DNA of 64,000 nucleotides from Antedon mediterranea (GCF_964355755.1 NC_092674.1:25384001-25448000); one strand, 5' to 3'. Shown: positions 48,201-57,745, counted from the first letter of the stretch. The notes: generated by a model not told the origin, from the letters alone. Translations and numbers: made by a program.

Positions 48201-51171
48201 GAAAAATTAAACAAATCAGTTACTTCTATTCAGTCATTTTACAATTTATTCTGGTTTTAGAAATGTAATAATAAACTTTTTCGACTAAGATCTAATATAA
48301 TAATACGAAAATATGGTATAAAATGTGAATATCCATGTTGCATTGTACTTACGGGTGTGGGTACATGTCTTTTTCCCAAAGTTTCCGTCGGTTTTTCCAT
48401 CGATGGCTTTACCAGCAACAGCTCCAGAAGAACCATAATTAGAACTCTGTTTAGCTTCTACAAACTTTGTAACTTTCACGTTTACTAAAATTAGAAACCA
48501 TAATACAGACGTTTTATTACACCGTGCAAAATAATTACAGTGGAAAGACATAGTCAACGGTATACATACCTGCGACGGCTTTTAAAACAAAATATGCATT
48601 TTATTACAACTTCAGTTGTTTTATTTGTAAATTACAATATCTCTGAATGTGTGGAATTTTACCTGTAGGCCTACTAGATGGTGTCATTTCTTCTGTACTT
48701 ATTTCTCCGCCTTTAAAACAAAAAATTAATACGTTTTTTTGTAATTTTGTAAATATGCATTTTTTTCTACTTATTTGTAAATTACAGTATCTCTGAATGT
48801 ATGGAATTTTACCTGTAGGCCTACTAGATGGTGTAATTTCTTCTGTAATTATTTCTCCGCCTTTAAAAAATAAATAAATACATTTTTTTTGTAATTATTT
48901 TTGTAAATATGCATTTTTTCTACTTATTTGTAAATTACAATATCTCTGAATGTGTGGAACTTTACCTGTAGGCCTAGTAGATGGTGTATAATTTCTCTTA
49001 TTTCATGAAAATGTCCTGTATCCCTTGTCTGACACGTGACTATGCAGTTTAAAATTGCAGTGAATGGGCATTTTCTATCACTGGTCGCAATGTTAAAATT
49101 TGATTACAACCTTCTCTAACTCATATTATTGCATTTCGCATAACACTCGATTTCACTACCGCAATGTAATATAAAACATTTCACATTCGTAAAATAGCAC
49201 GGTCAATATAATGGGCATTATACATACAGTTAGTCACAATTTTGAATAATTTAATTACCGCCAAACAAAATAACATATTGGTTTAATAAATCATGTTTAC
49301 ACGACCGTCTATGGCACAGTTTACTGTTGCACCCCATCCCACCACGATTTACTTTTGATTTAGGCTATAAATTATACATTCTTACTTCTATCTGTATATA
49401 GTTCTACTTCACAAAGAGTGAGAAATTCCCGTCGAGGAAGATATACACTGACGTACTGTCCTGTGATTGGTGGGCTACACACAATTTCAATAGGATTTGT
49501 ACGAATCATGGATGTCGATAGAGTAGCTCCACATTGGTCATTTCCTTTATCAAAAGGTGAAACGTTGTTGTTCCCAACACGAACTTTAGCATCTCTCAGC
49601 CTATTACCTAGTTAGTTAGACAAAATGGACATATTAGGTAAGTACAATTATGTTTAAAAGATATCTTTAAAAAGAATAAAAGTAGCCTAACTAATAAAAT
49701 ATAATAGTAAAGCTGTAAAATTACGTTAAATGTTATTTTTATTTTTGCTAAAAATGTTTTAACTTGTTCTTACCACAACAGTCTCCTCTGTTATATATCA
49801 CAATCTTTGAAATAGGAATGGGTGATCCTAAATCAACATACCACCAAGGATTTCCAGAATTCTCTATGAAAAATTAAACAAATCAGTTATTTCTCTATTC
49901 AGTCATTTTACAATTTATTCTGGCTTTAAAAATGTAATAATAAACTTTTTCGACTAAGATCTAATATAATAATAAATACGGAAATATGGTATAAAATGTG
50001 TATATCCATGTTGCATTGTACTTACGGGTGTGGGTACACGTCTTTTTCCCAAAGTTTCCGTCGGTTTTTCCATCGATGGCTTTACCAGCAACAGCTCCAG
50101 AATAACCATAATTAGAACTCTGTTTAGCTTCTACAAACTTTGTAACTTTCACGTTTACTAAAATTAGAAACCATAATACAGACGTTTTATTACACCGTGC
50201 AAAATAATTACAGTGGAAAGACATAGTCAACGGTATACATACCTGCGACGTCTTATAAAACAAAATATGCATTTTATTACAACTTCAGTTGTTTTATTTG
50301 TAAATTACAATATATCTGAATTTGTGGAATTTTACCTGTAGGCCTACTAGATGGTGTCATTTCTTCTGTAATTATTTCTCCGCCTTTAAAACAAAAAATT
50401 AATACGTTTTTTTGTAATTTTGAAAATATGCATTTTTTTCTACTTATTTGTAAATTACAATATCTCTGAATGTGTAGAATTTTACCTGTAGGCCTACTAG
50501 ATGGTGTAATTTCTTCTGTAATTATTTCTCCGCCTTTAAAAAATAAAGAAATACATTTTTTTGTAATTTTGTAAATATGCATTTTTTCTACTTATTTGTA
50601 AATTACAATATCTCTGAATGTGTGGAACTTTACCTGTAGGCCTACTAGATGGTGTAATTTCTTCTGTAATTATTTCTCCGCCTTTAAAAAATAAATAAAT
50701 ACATTTTTTTTGTAATTTTGTAAGTATGCATTTTTTCTACTTATTTGTAAATTACAATGTCTCTGAATGTGTGGAATTTTACCTGTAGGCTTACTAAATG
50801 GTGTAATTTTTTCTGTCATTCTTTCTCCGCCTATAAAAAAGGAAATAAAAAAAGAAAAGAAAATACAACACAACACAACAATGTAATTAAATGCGTTTAT
50901 GTAAAGAGATCTCGTACTATTGCACGCCATGTGACCCACAATCGTCCAATCAAATGACAGCCGGGAATTTATTTGGGTGTTATATAATAGATACTTACTG
51001 GAGGGAGTAGTTGTTTCCCCAACATTTTTTGTACAATTCTGTTTAGCCTCTAAAAAATGTGCCACTGAAATTACAAAATGCATTTTTCTATTACTACAAG
51101 AAAACCTTTATAGATACCATTATAATAACCATTATTTTCATTTTACCAATCATACTACTATATTCAGTATC

Positions 51172-51228
<57 letters not shown>

Positions 51229-52339
51229 AATGTACCTCGTAAAGATAATGTATTAAAGATAGTCCCTCAAATAACATGAACAATTAAGATTAAAAAAGGC
51301 TTTGAATAGGCCATTTCGCAGTTTTAATAAAGAGGAAAAATAAAAAACTTAAAAAAACAACTTTTTCAACAATTAAATTCAACCAAAAATCTACTGACTT
51401 CCAGTCAATTTGAATATTTAAACATTTACCAGCTCATGTCGGTTGGTTGGTCGGTCGGTAAACACTAACTTGAGCACGCGACTGCAGCCATGTATATGGA
51501 ATTGTTTGCTTTAAATTATTGATTTTTCAGGTAAATCTTTTTTTTTTCTATCCAATTTTTGGTCAAAGTGACTACTTCTAGAACCTTTACATCGATTGTT
51601 GACAAAGTTAATTTATTTTTAAATGATAACTAGGGTGACATTAGTTCAGACTGACTAACTTAAAAGGCAAGCAAAGCGTTTGCGAAACATAGTAGAGAAT
51701 ACTCTATTTGTACTTATTTATTTTCTGTTATTAGATCAAGAAAATAATTGTTTAGACACTTTTCTGAAAATTAAAGATAACATTTTTATAATTTAGTGAA
51801 AGATAGTGAAAATCTGTCAAGTTTGTGAATAATAATTCAAAATACAATGTTTATTTACTCTCAAAAGCAATGTGCAGGAAAAGAAAATAAAGGAAATAAG
51901 ATAGTAATGTTCTAAATCACATAAATGCAAACTTACATTTGGCGCCGAAAAAGAAGTTCCAGGTCAATCCGCCATTTTTCACTTTGGCCTTTATAATAAT
52001 TATAATTTGAAATATATAATTATTAGTTTAGAAAACTGGTCAGGGAGATAGGAAGATATCAAAATATTCAATTATATATTTTTAAGAAAATAAGCATATA
52101 ATACGTCGAAAATTAGACAGACTTACATAAGCAAATGTCAGTAATTGGCAAACTTAGAGTTTGGCAAGAAAAGTATAGACTAAGTCTTACGCAAGCAAAC
52201 GTCTAAGTGTGCGAACAACTAAAGTTTCCTACTGTAGACTAGGCTTAAGACTATGTGGCCTTACCGATATCTTTGCTTCCGTTAGCAAAATCAGACAACA
52301 GACTAAAACGACAGTACATTTTAAGATCTTCATTTTCAT
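38468..52339 (-). CDS. Mosaic secreted lectin gene: signal peptide, Thr/Pro linkers, six F-type lectin domains, X-SUEL-X core (predicted 32 exons, 1505 aa)
   Basis: My join uses every module exon with good GT-AG borders and sums to 4518 nt, 1506 codons with stop, no internal stop. Order on the minus strand: signal exon, WNFFFG exon, bridge exon, 4 linkers, F1, 2 linkers, F2, 1 linker, F3, X1, SUEL, X2, F4, 1 linker, F5, F6 with the stop at 38468-38470. The first intron is phase 0, all later ones phase 1, so any module or mini-exon can be skipped or duplicated. Predicted secreted; no membrane segment apart from the leader. F-type domains bind fucose and SUEL domains bind rhamnose or galactose in known proteins; a role in recognising or agglutinating microbes, or in mucus, is inference. 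A TATA box precedes it. Splitting into two transcripts, or alternative exons, cannot be excluded. Confidence 0.7.
39411..39456 (-). pseudogene. Remnant of a third X module
   Basis: Only the 3' end of the X exon with its donor remains, joined directly to sequence that lies upstream of the X acceptor in X1 and X2 (AATCAACAATCGAAACAT). About 430 nt of the exon with its acceptor are deleted, so it cannot be spliced. Confidence 0.75.
40056..40829 (-). CDS. F-type lectin domain 5 (exons 40698-40829, 40447-40536, 40056-40277)
   Basis: Three phase-1 exons, 444 nt, 148 codons. Contains VEAKQSSNYGSSGAVAGKAI, DGKTDGKF, CTHT, WWYVDLG, NREDCCGNR and LTLCEVELF. Spacing fits the F-type lectin fucose motif H-X26-R-X-D-X4-R. 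Introns match the neighbouring copies closely, so it is a recent duplicate. Confidence 0.85.
41008..41055 (-). CDS. Linker mini-exon between F4 and F5
   Basis: 48 nt, phase 1 to 1, encoding GEIITEEITPSSRPTG-type sequence. A decayed linker lies beside it near 41152. Confidence 0.7.
41569..42338 (-). CDS. F-type lectin domain 4 (exons 42207-42338, 41957-42046, 41569-41790)
   Basis: Intact 148-codon copy beginning NARVTEFVEAKQSS; fucose motif kept. It follows X2 directly. Its exon-A acceptor region (AATTCGCAAAAATG) is shared with F6 rather than with F1-F3 and F5. Confidence 0.85.
42538..43011 (-). CDS. X module, copy 2 (unrecognised domain)
   Basis: Single 474-nt exon, phase 1 to 1, 157 codons. 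Begins ADYCSAGWQVKNRGGPDSNG, contains MVALDQMFSCSGQVTSW, FRQIEGSNSKFKIVG, ITVESGDMIGWSFG and REYSIKAQV. Regular alternation of hydrophobic and Gly-rich segments suggests a beta-sandwich. Two cysteines only. I know no named family for it; similar sequence may exist in invertebrate proteins of unknown function. Confidence 0.75.
43012..44044. other. Intron between SUEL and X2
   Basis: AT-rich, no exon signal. 43260-43900 is not shared with the other module introns and probably holds an insertion. Confidence 0.45.
44045..44326 (-). CDS. SUEL / rhamnose-binding lectin domain
   Basis: 282-nt exon, phase 1 to 1, 93 codons. Shows the family features: TCEGETGTISC at the start, GFYGRSNSLVC (YGR motif), RRCEGKQQC, FGDPCRGTHKYMRVYYNC (DPC motif) and eight cysteines. 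SUEL domains bind L-rhamnose or D-galactose. It lies between the two X modules, the only copy in the window. Confidence 0.9.
45115..45588 (-). CDS. X module, copy 1 (unrecognised domain)
   Basis: 474-nt exon, phase 1 to 1, differing from X2 at only a few positions (for example Lys/Ser before KFKIVG, Gln/Lys in HT(Q/K)LADNQ and the C-terminal ERVTGG). Near-identity shows recent duplication or gene conversion. Confidence 0.75.
46198..46969 (-). CDS. F-type lectin domain 3 (exons 46838-46969, 46586-46675, 46198-46419)
   Basis: Intact copy beginning NVKVTKFVEAKQSSNYGYSG. Fucose motif kept. Asp-to-Ala at the residue before QCGATLS compared with the other copies. Confidence 0.85.
47149..47196 (-). 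CDS. Linker mini-exon between F2 and F3
   Basis: 48 nt, phase 1 to 1, GEIITEEMTPSSRPTG type. A decayed linker is next to it near 47299. Confidence 0.7.
47719..48484 (-). CDS. F-type lectin domain 2 (exons 48353-48484, 48107-48196, 47719-47940)
   Basis: Intact 148-codon copy; fucose motif H-X26-R-X-D-X4-R kept; coding and intron sequence almost identical to F1 and F3. Confidence 0.85.
48663..48860 (-). CDS. Two linker mini-exons between F1 and F2 (48813-48860, 48663-48710)
   Basis: Each 48 nt, phase 1 to 1, encoding Glu/Ile/Thr/Ser/Pro sequence such as EEITPSSRPTG, suited to O-glycosylation. A decayed third copy is at about 48963. Confidence 0.7.
49386..50157 (-). CDS. F-type lectin domain 1 (exons 50026-50157, 49774-49863, 49386-49607)
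   Basis: First of six. Exon A has GKAIDGKTDGNF and CTHT, exon B WWYVDLGSPIPISKIVIY and NREDCC, exon C AKVRVG and YVSVYLPRREFLTLCEVELY. A Pro-to-Ser change (VPPF to VSPF) is the only clear private change in exon C. Fucose motif kept. Confidence 0.85.
50336..50830 (-). CDS. Four linker mini-exons before F1
   Basis: 48-nt exons at 50783-50830 (divergent: GERMTEKITPFSKPTG), 50634-50681, 50486-50533 and 50336-50383, all phase 1 to 1, about 150 bp apart with near-identical introns. Together a Thr/Ser/Pro-rich stalk of up to 64 residues. Confidence 0.7.
50899..50990 (-). repeat. Dispersed repeat in lectin intron
   Basis: Complement reads TGTCATTTGATTGGACGATT and CACATGGCGTGCAATAGTAC, matching about 35800-35880. 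Confidence 0.6.
50999..51064 (-). CDS. Bridge exon of the mosaic gene
   Basis: 66 nt, phase 1 to 1, encoding AHFLEAKQNCTKNVGETTTP. Its start resembles the start of F-type exon A (TKFVEAKQSS), so it may be a truncated F-type exon recycled as a linker. Confidence 0.6.
51174..51225. repeat. (AT)n microsatellite
   Basis: About 25 AT units in the intron between the WNFFFG exon and the bridge exon. Confidence 0.95.
51937..52339 (-). CDS. Leader exons of the mosaic gene, shared with the collagen-C4-like genes
   Basis: Exon 1 (52265-52339) starts MKMKILKCTVVL and ends LILLTEAKIS: a signal peptide; a second in-frame ATG lies two codons in. Exon 2 (51937-51988) encodes AKVKNGGLTWNFFFGAK. Both match exons 1 and 2 of genes B, C and E in length, phase and sequence. 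Exon 2 ends in phase 1, which is the phase of every lectin module. Confidence 0.8.
52130..52250. repeat. Single-copy relative of the minisatellite, intron 1 of the lectin gene
   Basis: GTAATTGGCAAACTTAGAGT and AACTAAAGTTTCCTACTGTAGAC lie in the same place relative to exon 1 as the array of gene E. Confidence 0.6.
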
Positions 52340-52409
52340 TAGTAGTTTTCAGTACATCTTCAAACGAATGAATTTGATGGAATGTGAATGTACAACCGAT
52401 CCTGTTTTG

Positions 52410-52418
52410 TTATATATA
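52410..52418 (-). promoter_or_regulatory. TATA box of the mosaic lectin gene
   Basis: TATATATAA on the minus strand, about 71 bp upstream of the first ATG, the same spacing as in genes B and C. Confidence 0.6.
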
Positions 52419-53546
52419 CTGTACCAGTAACTTTCTAACAGATGTGGAGTATTATTTTACGTTATATTATTTTCATTTTATTACTGTTTATATGGCAAAA
52501 TAATCAAAATTAGATTTCTTATTATATTGCAAACCAATGTAATGTCTGTATTTTGTATTTGTTTTTAGTTTTATTATTTAATTTATTTTTATAATGCCTA
52601 AATTAAATGCACGTGTACCGTTCCAATAATTGTAAAGTTTTTTTTAATGAATTTACAGTACATATTTTGTACATAAGTGCTATAAAAAAAACAAATAAAT
52701 ATGAAAAATATATATAAATATAAATATTAGTATTGATACAGATGGTTCTAGACAATAAAACTCAAGAATTAATTCTTATTTTACGATTTTTTTTATTAGT
52801 TTATATTGCGTTATAGAGCGCATAGTATAAACATTATTTAATAATAATTTTGTGTTGATTTGATGTGGAAAATATGATAATTATGTATTATAAAATATTT
52901 TATAGGGCCTATGTATATATAAATTCACAACGAAAAAAAAAACAGTATGGTTCTTTGTGTTTAAAATAAAATTAAAAACTTCAAACGTATGAGAGTAAAT
53001 GCCGCTAGACAATTCCATAAGTTATTATTAAGTTATATTTATTATTATTATTTTAATAAAGATTTGCTTAAATCTATTACTAGTACATTCGCATTTTATT
53101 TATATATGATATTAAAATGCGATAATTGTTAAAATTTCTAGTGTTGAAATCCAAAGTTTAAAATTTTCAATTGTTATGATAAACAAACAAGCAAAGCAAA
53201 CATCAAAATACAGAAAATGTTATATTATTAAATTCAATTAATTTAATTATTAATAAGTATTAAATGTGTACTCGTGTGGGTCGACTAGTACATTTGAATT
53301 GTATTTATGTAGGTTTACTGTTTATTATGATTATTTGTTTAATGTTGTCATATTGGTGAGCCGAAGACCCGACATCACAAAGTTACGTAACCCAGCCGTG
53401 ACCATCTTAAACTCTTCGTGTAGATTATTGATAGGTCAGAGTTGGTTCGCTTCCTTGATCTGTAAACTCTGTATGTTCGAATAGATATGTCAGTATTCGA
53501 TATTGGGGAAAAACCGATGTAGAAACAGGCGAGTCATTCGTAACAT
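52419..53546. other. AT-rich 5' flank of the lectin gene
   Basis: No gene seen. 52600-52880 resembles 61560-61800 and 61860-62040 upstream of gene E (GATACAG.TGG(C)TCTAGA, GCGCATA), so the two promoters share ancestry. Confidence 0.5.
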
Positions 53547-53774
53547 AAAGCGTGGTTTCCACTAGAACGCAACGAACGTAACGCAGTGACATGACGTATC
53601 GACGCAAAGTGTTGTATTGCGTAATCAAACGTGGGAACCGACGCCGATGCAACAGTGCTGCAAACATCACAGGTTTGATTTCACACAGACGGGGGAAAAC
53701 ACAATTATTGGAAGGGAATTTTCTTACGTTGCGTAGGTTACGTTACGTTACGTCGCTAGTGGAAACCAATCTTT
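53547..53774. mobile_element. MITE with AAGCGTGGTTTCCACTAG end
   Basis: Member of the 7158-7375 family; right end reads CTAGTGGAAACCAATCTTT. A LINE fragment abuts it directly. Confidence 0.7.
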
Positions 53775-53778
53775 CCAC

Positions 53779-54607
53779 CAATAAACCAATAACATTGTCT
53801 GGGCCAACACTTACCCTTCAAACATCATTAAACTCTCTATCCTACAAAAAAAAGCTATCAGGACTATATCTGGCGCTCATCCACTGTCACATTCCTCCCA
53901 CTTATTCTCCAAACTCAATCTTCTCAAACTCTCGGACATTAACCTATCCCAGCAAGGTGTCTTTGTTTTTTGGCCACTCACTCACTTCTCCCTTGCCATC
54001 TAAACGGCCTTTTCGCTCCTAATAATACCGTTCATAAATATTATACTAGAACAAGAAATAACATATATATCCCTAACCATAACACCAATTATTTTCAACA
54101 TAGCATTAGATATTCTGGACCTCTATTGTTTAACAATTTACCCCCCTCAATTTCCTGTGCTGCCAACCGCTATTCATTTAATAATAACATAAAAAATTAC
54201 CTTTTGTCTCATTACTGATCGATATGATTGATATGGTCGTTTTTTCCATGTTCCGTGACTTGCTATCTTTATTATTCAATTGTCATCATATTCGCTATAT
54301 GCCATGCAGCTGTACTTTTTTCTGTTCTTTTTTTATTTTTTATTCCAACTTTTATCTACTGGTTTTATATATATTTTGTATTTCTTTATTGTCTAATTAA
54401 TTTATTTTCTTTATTTATATATTTTTTTTTTTTTTTTTTCTTCTCTTATTTAAATATTTTGTAAAGGCAATCCCGTCACAAGATTGTAATCTTTTTGGGA
54501 TTTGCCTTCGTCCATTTTCTTGTTTTATCACTTGCCATTTTGTTTTTGTTACTTTTGTCTTTTGGACGTGAATAAATGTTCCTTGAATTGAATTGAATTG
54601 AATTGAA
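53779..54607 (+). mobile_element. LINE 3' end with (TTGAA)n tail
   Basis: Frameshifted reverse-transcriptase C-terminal sequence (KKAIRTISGAHPLSH, then HKYYTRTRNNIY, SIRYSGPLLFNNLP) ending near 54218, then a T-rich 3'UTR and a TTGAATTGAATTGAA tail at about 54584-54607. Such pentamer tails are typical of CR1/L2-like elements. Confidence 0.75.
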
Positions 54608-54844
54608 TCTTTAGAAAATAATTCGAATGGTTTTTTTTTTATCTTTTGTGGTATTCCCACCATCTTTATAATTCTCAAAATAGCCCTATATCAGGGGGAT
54701 TACCTTCATCTGATAGGACAGTAAATTCATTTACTATTGGTAATCCTTGGCCACCTAGCCTAAAGACATTAAATAAAATAAAATAAACAATAACTGGAAG
54801 TGGCTTACGAAATGTGAAAAATGACGGTAATTTTTTTAAGCTTT

Positions 54845-54990
54845 AAGCGTGGTTCCCATGCCCACTAGAGCGCAACGTAACGTAACGACGGCGTGGCGTA
54901 ACAGTGCTGCAAACATCGCTACGGGAAATCAAATCAGTTTGATTTCACGCAACAACGCAATTCAAAAGAAACTGCGAAAACATAGTACTG
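54845..54990. mobile_element. One end of a GTGGTTCCCACTAG-type MITE
   Basis: AAGCGTGGTTCCC...CCACTAGAGCGCAACGTAACG at the left; no matching right end found. Confidence 0.5.
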
Positions 54991-55013
54991 CACGTGCGTG
55001 CCTACCGCAGTGT

Positions 55014-55536
55014 TCTTATTCTTATTCTTATTCTTTTATTGCCAAATATAAAATACATGAAAAACACGACATACAAAAAAATAACAAACAATAGAACCAA
55101 CTGACCAACTGAGTGAGCTGGCATGGGACACAAAAGCGAACCTAATCACTATGACTTAAAGCCTGTGTTCCCCACTCACCCAGTTTCACAAGCAATGATT
55201 ATACCATCTTAAAATATAATATATCAAAATTCCAAAGCTAAGTTTAGATCATAAAATAAAATATATATATAAAAAGCATTTTAAATTATATACATAGGCC
55301 TAATTATTATCGGAGAACAAATTTATTTTAAGTTTAGCAAGGAATGTAGGGAAATAATCCAATAGCAGGGAATCTTTCACTTCATCATGGATGTCTTCCC
55401 ACAGTCGCGGGAAGACATGGATAACTGAGCGATGCAAACAGTTGGTCCGTGTATACAAATGCTTGAAACTTAAGGTTTCTTGACGTCGAGTATTGATTTT
55501 TATGTCCTGTAGGCGAGTCTGTTGTATCCCGGACAT
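55014..55536 (-). mobile_element. LINE fragment, minus strand, with (AATAAG)n tail
   Basis: The minus-strand frame 55300-55536 has a LINE-like C-terminal pattern (FPRLWEDIHDEVKDS...FLAKLKINLF) and a hexamer tail lies at 55014-55036. Weak resemblance; family unsure. Confidence 0.45.
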
Positions 55537-55547
55537 CTACTCAACCT

Positions 55548-56513
55548 ATGTCAATCTGCGACTATGAAGAGGCCGACTCCAGGATGTGCATTCACATTGA
55601 TGATGCCTTAAAGAAAGGTAGCAGGGTTATTTTGGTGCGTACAGTTGATACTGATGTCATTTTTATCCTGGTTGGTATTTTCTGCAATATAATAGCATGT
55701 TATCCTGGTACGTGTATCTGGGTCGCATTTTTAAATATAAATACCATCTGCCATAACCTAGGAGAGGATAAGTCAAGAGGGCTGCCAGTTTTTCATGCAT
55801 TTACTGGGTCCGATACTACATCCCAGTTCTTCGGAAAAGCAAAACACTCTGCATGGGAGACGTGGAACTCATTTCCAGCAGTCACAGAAGCCTTTCTTTT
55901 CATGGCACATCACCCTTTCAAATCTCTAGGAGTCAACTCATCTCAATTCCAGTTGCTAGAGGAGTTTACATGTCATCTATACGACAAGACAAGTACTTTA
56001 AGAAGTGTTACTAAGCTAAGACAAGATCTTTTTTCAAGAAAGGCACGGACAATGGACATTCCTCCTACACAGGTAAGGGGAGCTTCCATATAATTGTCAA
56101 TTGTGGTTTAATAATTTATTATCAGGTTCATTTTTTTCTTTCATTAAAAGGTAACACCAATCTTTAAATTGTTTATTGTAGGATGCACTTTTAGAGCATT
56201 CCAACAGATCATCCATACCAAGCAAGCATTTGGACCACCAGTCTACAGCCACAGCAGAATGCTCCATCACCAGAAGACTTTGGTTGGACTAAAACTGGCA
56301 CTACATGGACACCAGTCTGGACCATATATACTACCTGAAGCATACAAGGCATGTGGGGAATTGCTGAAAAGTGTGGCTGCAAAAAGTTGCCTTTTTGCTC
56401 AGGGAACTGTAAGGGCCGTTCAGCAGGTCTTTCTTGCAGTGGTCTTTGTTACCCATGCCGTGGAACTTGTTTGTCATCGATCAACTCCGTACCATTATAA
56501 GTGTTTGTTTCCA
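55548..56513 (+). pseudogene. Remnant of a transposon-associated gene with CXC/tesmin-like Cys cluster
   Basis: First part (55548-56071) reads DYEEADSRMCIHIDDALKKG, VRTVDTDVIFILVG, GLPVFHAFTGSDTTSQF and DKTSTLRSV, matching a family of long proteins common in marine invertebrates that end in a tesmin-like CXC cluster. After an intron-like gap (56072-56180) the frame shifts; EDFGWTKTGTTWTP then a TGA, and further on CGCKKLPFCSGNCKGRS and LSCSGLCYPCRGTC. Frameshift and stop make it non-functional. The family identification is from memory. Confidence 0.65.
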
Positions 56514-56522
56514 GATAAATAA

Positions 56523-57531
56523 TTTCATAAAAGTAAAGTTGATAATCACCTCCATGTATTGTTATGGATGCTAACGCCATAATTGTCAGTCAAATGGTCT
56601 TTTGTCTGTTTACTTACTCCAGTGATTATTGAGCCAAGTTTGATACAGTATATGTTTTATATACTTTTTTTCAGTGGTTCCTAATATTATGTTAAAGGAA
56701 AGTAACTGGTACAGGATAAATATATATTAGTAGTTCTATTACAAAAATGAATGTTGTTGTTCTTATAACTACAATGTTCATAACATAGCACAATATTGGC
56801 GCGTTTTGATTGAAATCCCCTTCAATATGACAGAAAATTACATTATTTGACCTATATATTCCGTTTGAAGAGAAATCATATATTTTGTATATGTGTATTG
56901 CAATGTACATGTCATGAGTTTTAATTTGATACCAAACTTGGTATGTATAGGCCTATACAGTACAAAGATTTAAGTTGTCACTTAATTACGTAATACTAAA
57001 AAAAGGGCGTGGTCTAAATGACGTCGTTAAATTGTTCCGATTTTTGGGCACCCCTTCTAGGATTGTTAGATATACCCTAAAGATAGTTTGTGCCAAATTT
57101 GGTGCTTTTGTCACAAAGTGCACTAAAAAAGTGATAAGTTACCCTGCTATTTTCGTCACGTCTTAAAATGTAAGTATAACACTCGTGTTTTTAGAGAAAC
57201 TGTATTTATTATGTCCTGTACTATATATTGATTCAGGGTTTCGTGAAGTTTACCAGAAGTAAAGTGATACTGGAATGTATACGGCATATCGGTTCTCACA
57301 TTGCTTGTTCAACTAGGAAACGCAGCGTATGTAATTTTCATTTTAAAAATAACAAAGATTTATGGAAAGCGGAAAGTGCAATAAATGATTAATTGTTTTC
57401 TTTCGTAGTTGTTGTTAATAGCCATTCAATTTGATATTGTTTTTGTTATATATACTTATAATATGTATTTATTCTGAATATTGTATAAATAAAAGTATAT
57501 GTAATTAATTGTTTCTTGAAATTTGTATTGT
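56523..57531. other. Flank downstream of the CXC-like remnant and 3' flank of gene E
   Basis: No gene seen to 57170. From about 57180 the sequence resembles 11040-11440, 26165-26740 and 35270-35620, the 3' flanks of the other collagen-C4-like loci. Confidence 0.5.
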
Positions 57532-57537
57532 TTTATT
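57532..57537 (-). promoter_or_regulatory. Polyadenylation signal, gene E
   Basis: AATAAA on the minus strand, about 210 bp after the stop, in the conserved block. Confidence 0.6.
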
Positions 57538-57745
57538 GTTCAAAACACATCAATAACTAACTCGTGAAGCCATTTGAGTTTTAACCTCTCTTTTTATTTC
57601 GCCAACTATACGCTAAAGTGTGTAACACAAAGCAATAGCGTCATCATCTACCATGAATAATTGATATCATTTGTTAAAGAAAATGTATCCAGTGAGTAGG
57701 CCTTTGTAGCCTCAAAATCAAAAACGAGATACCAGTAGTACCTCA

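Noticed and set aside
50977-51279. Plus-strand ORF with poly-Ile/Tyr run
   Set aside because: It reads through an (AT)n microsatellite and the antisense of the bridge exon.
54228-54464. Phe-rich 78-codon ORF
   Set aside because: T-rich 3'UTR of the LINE ending at 54607.
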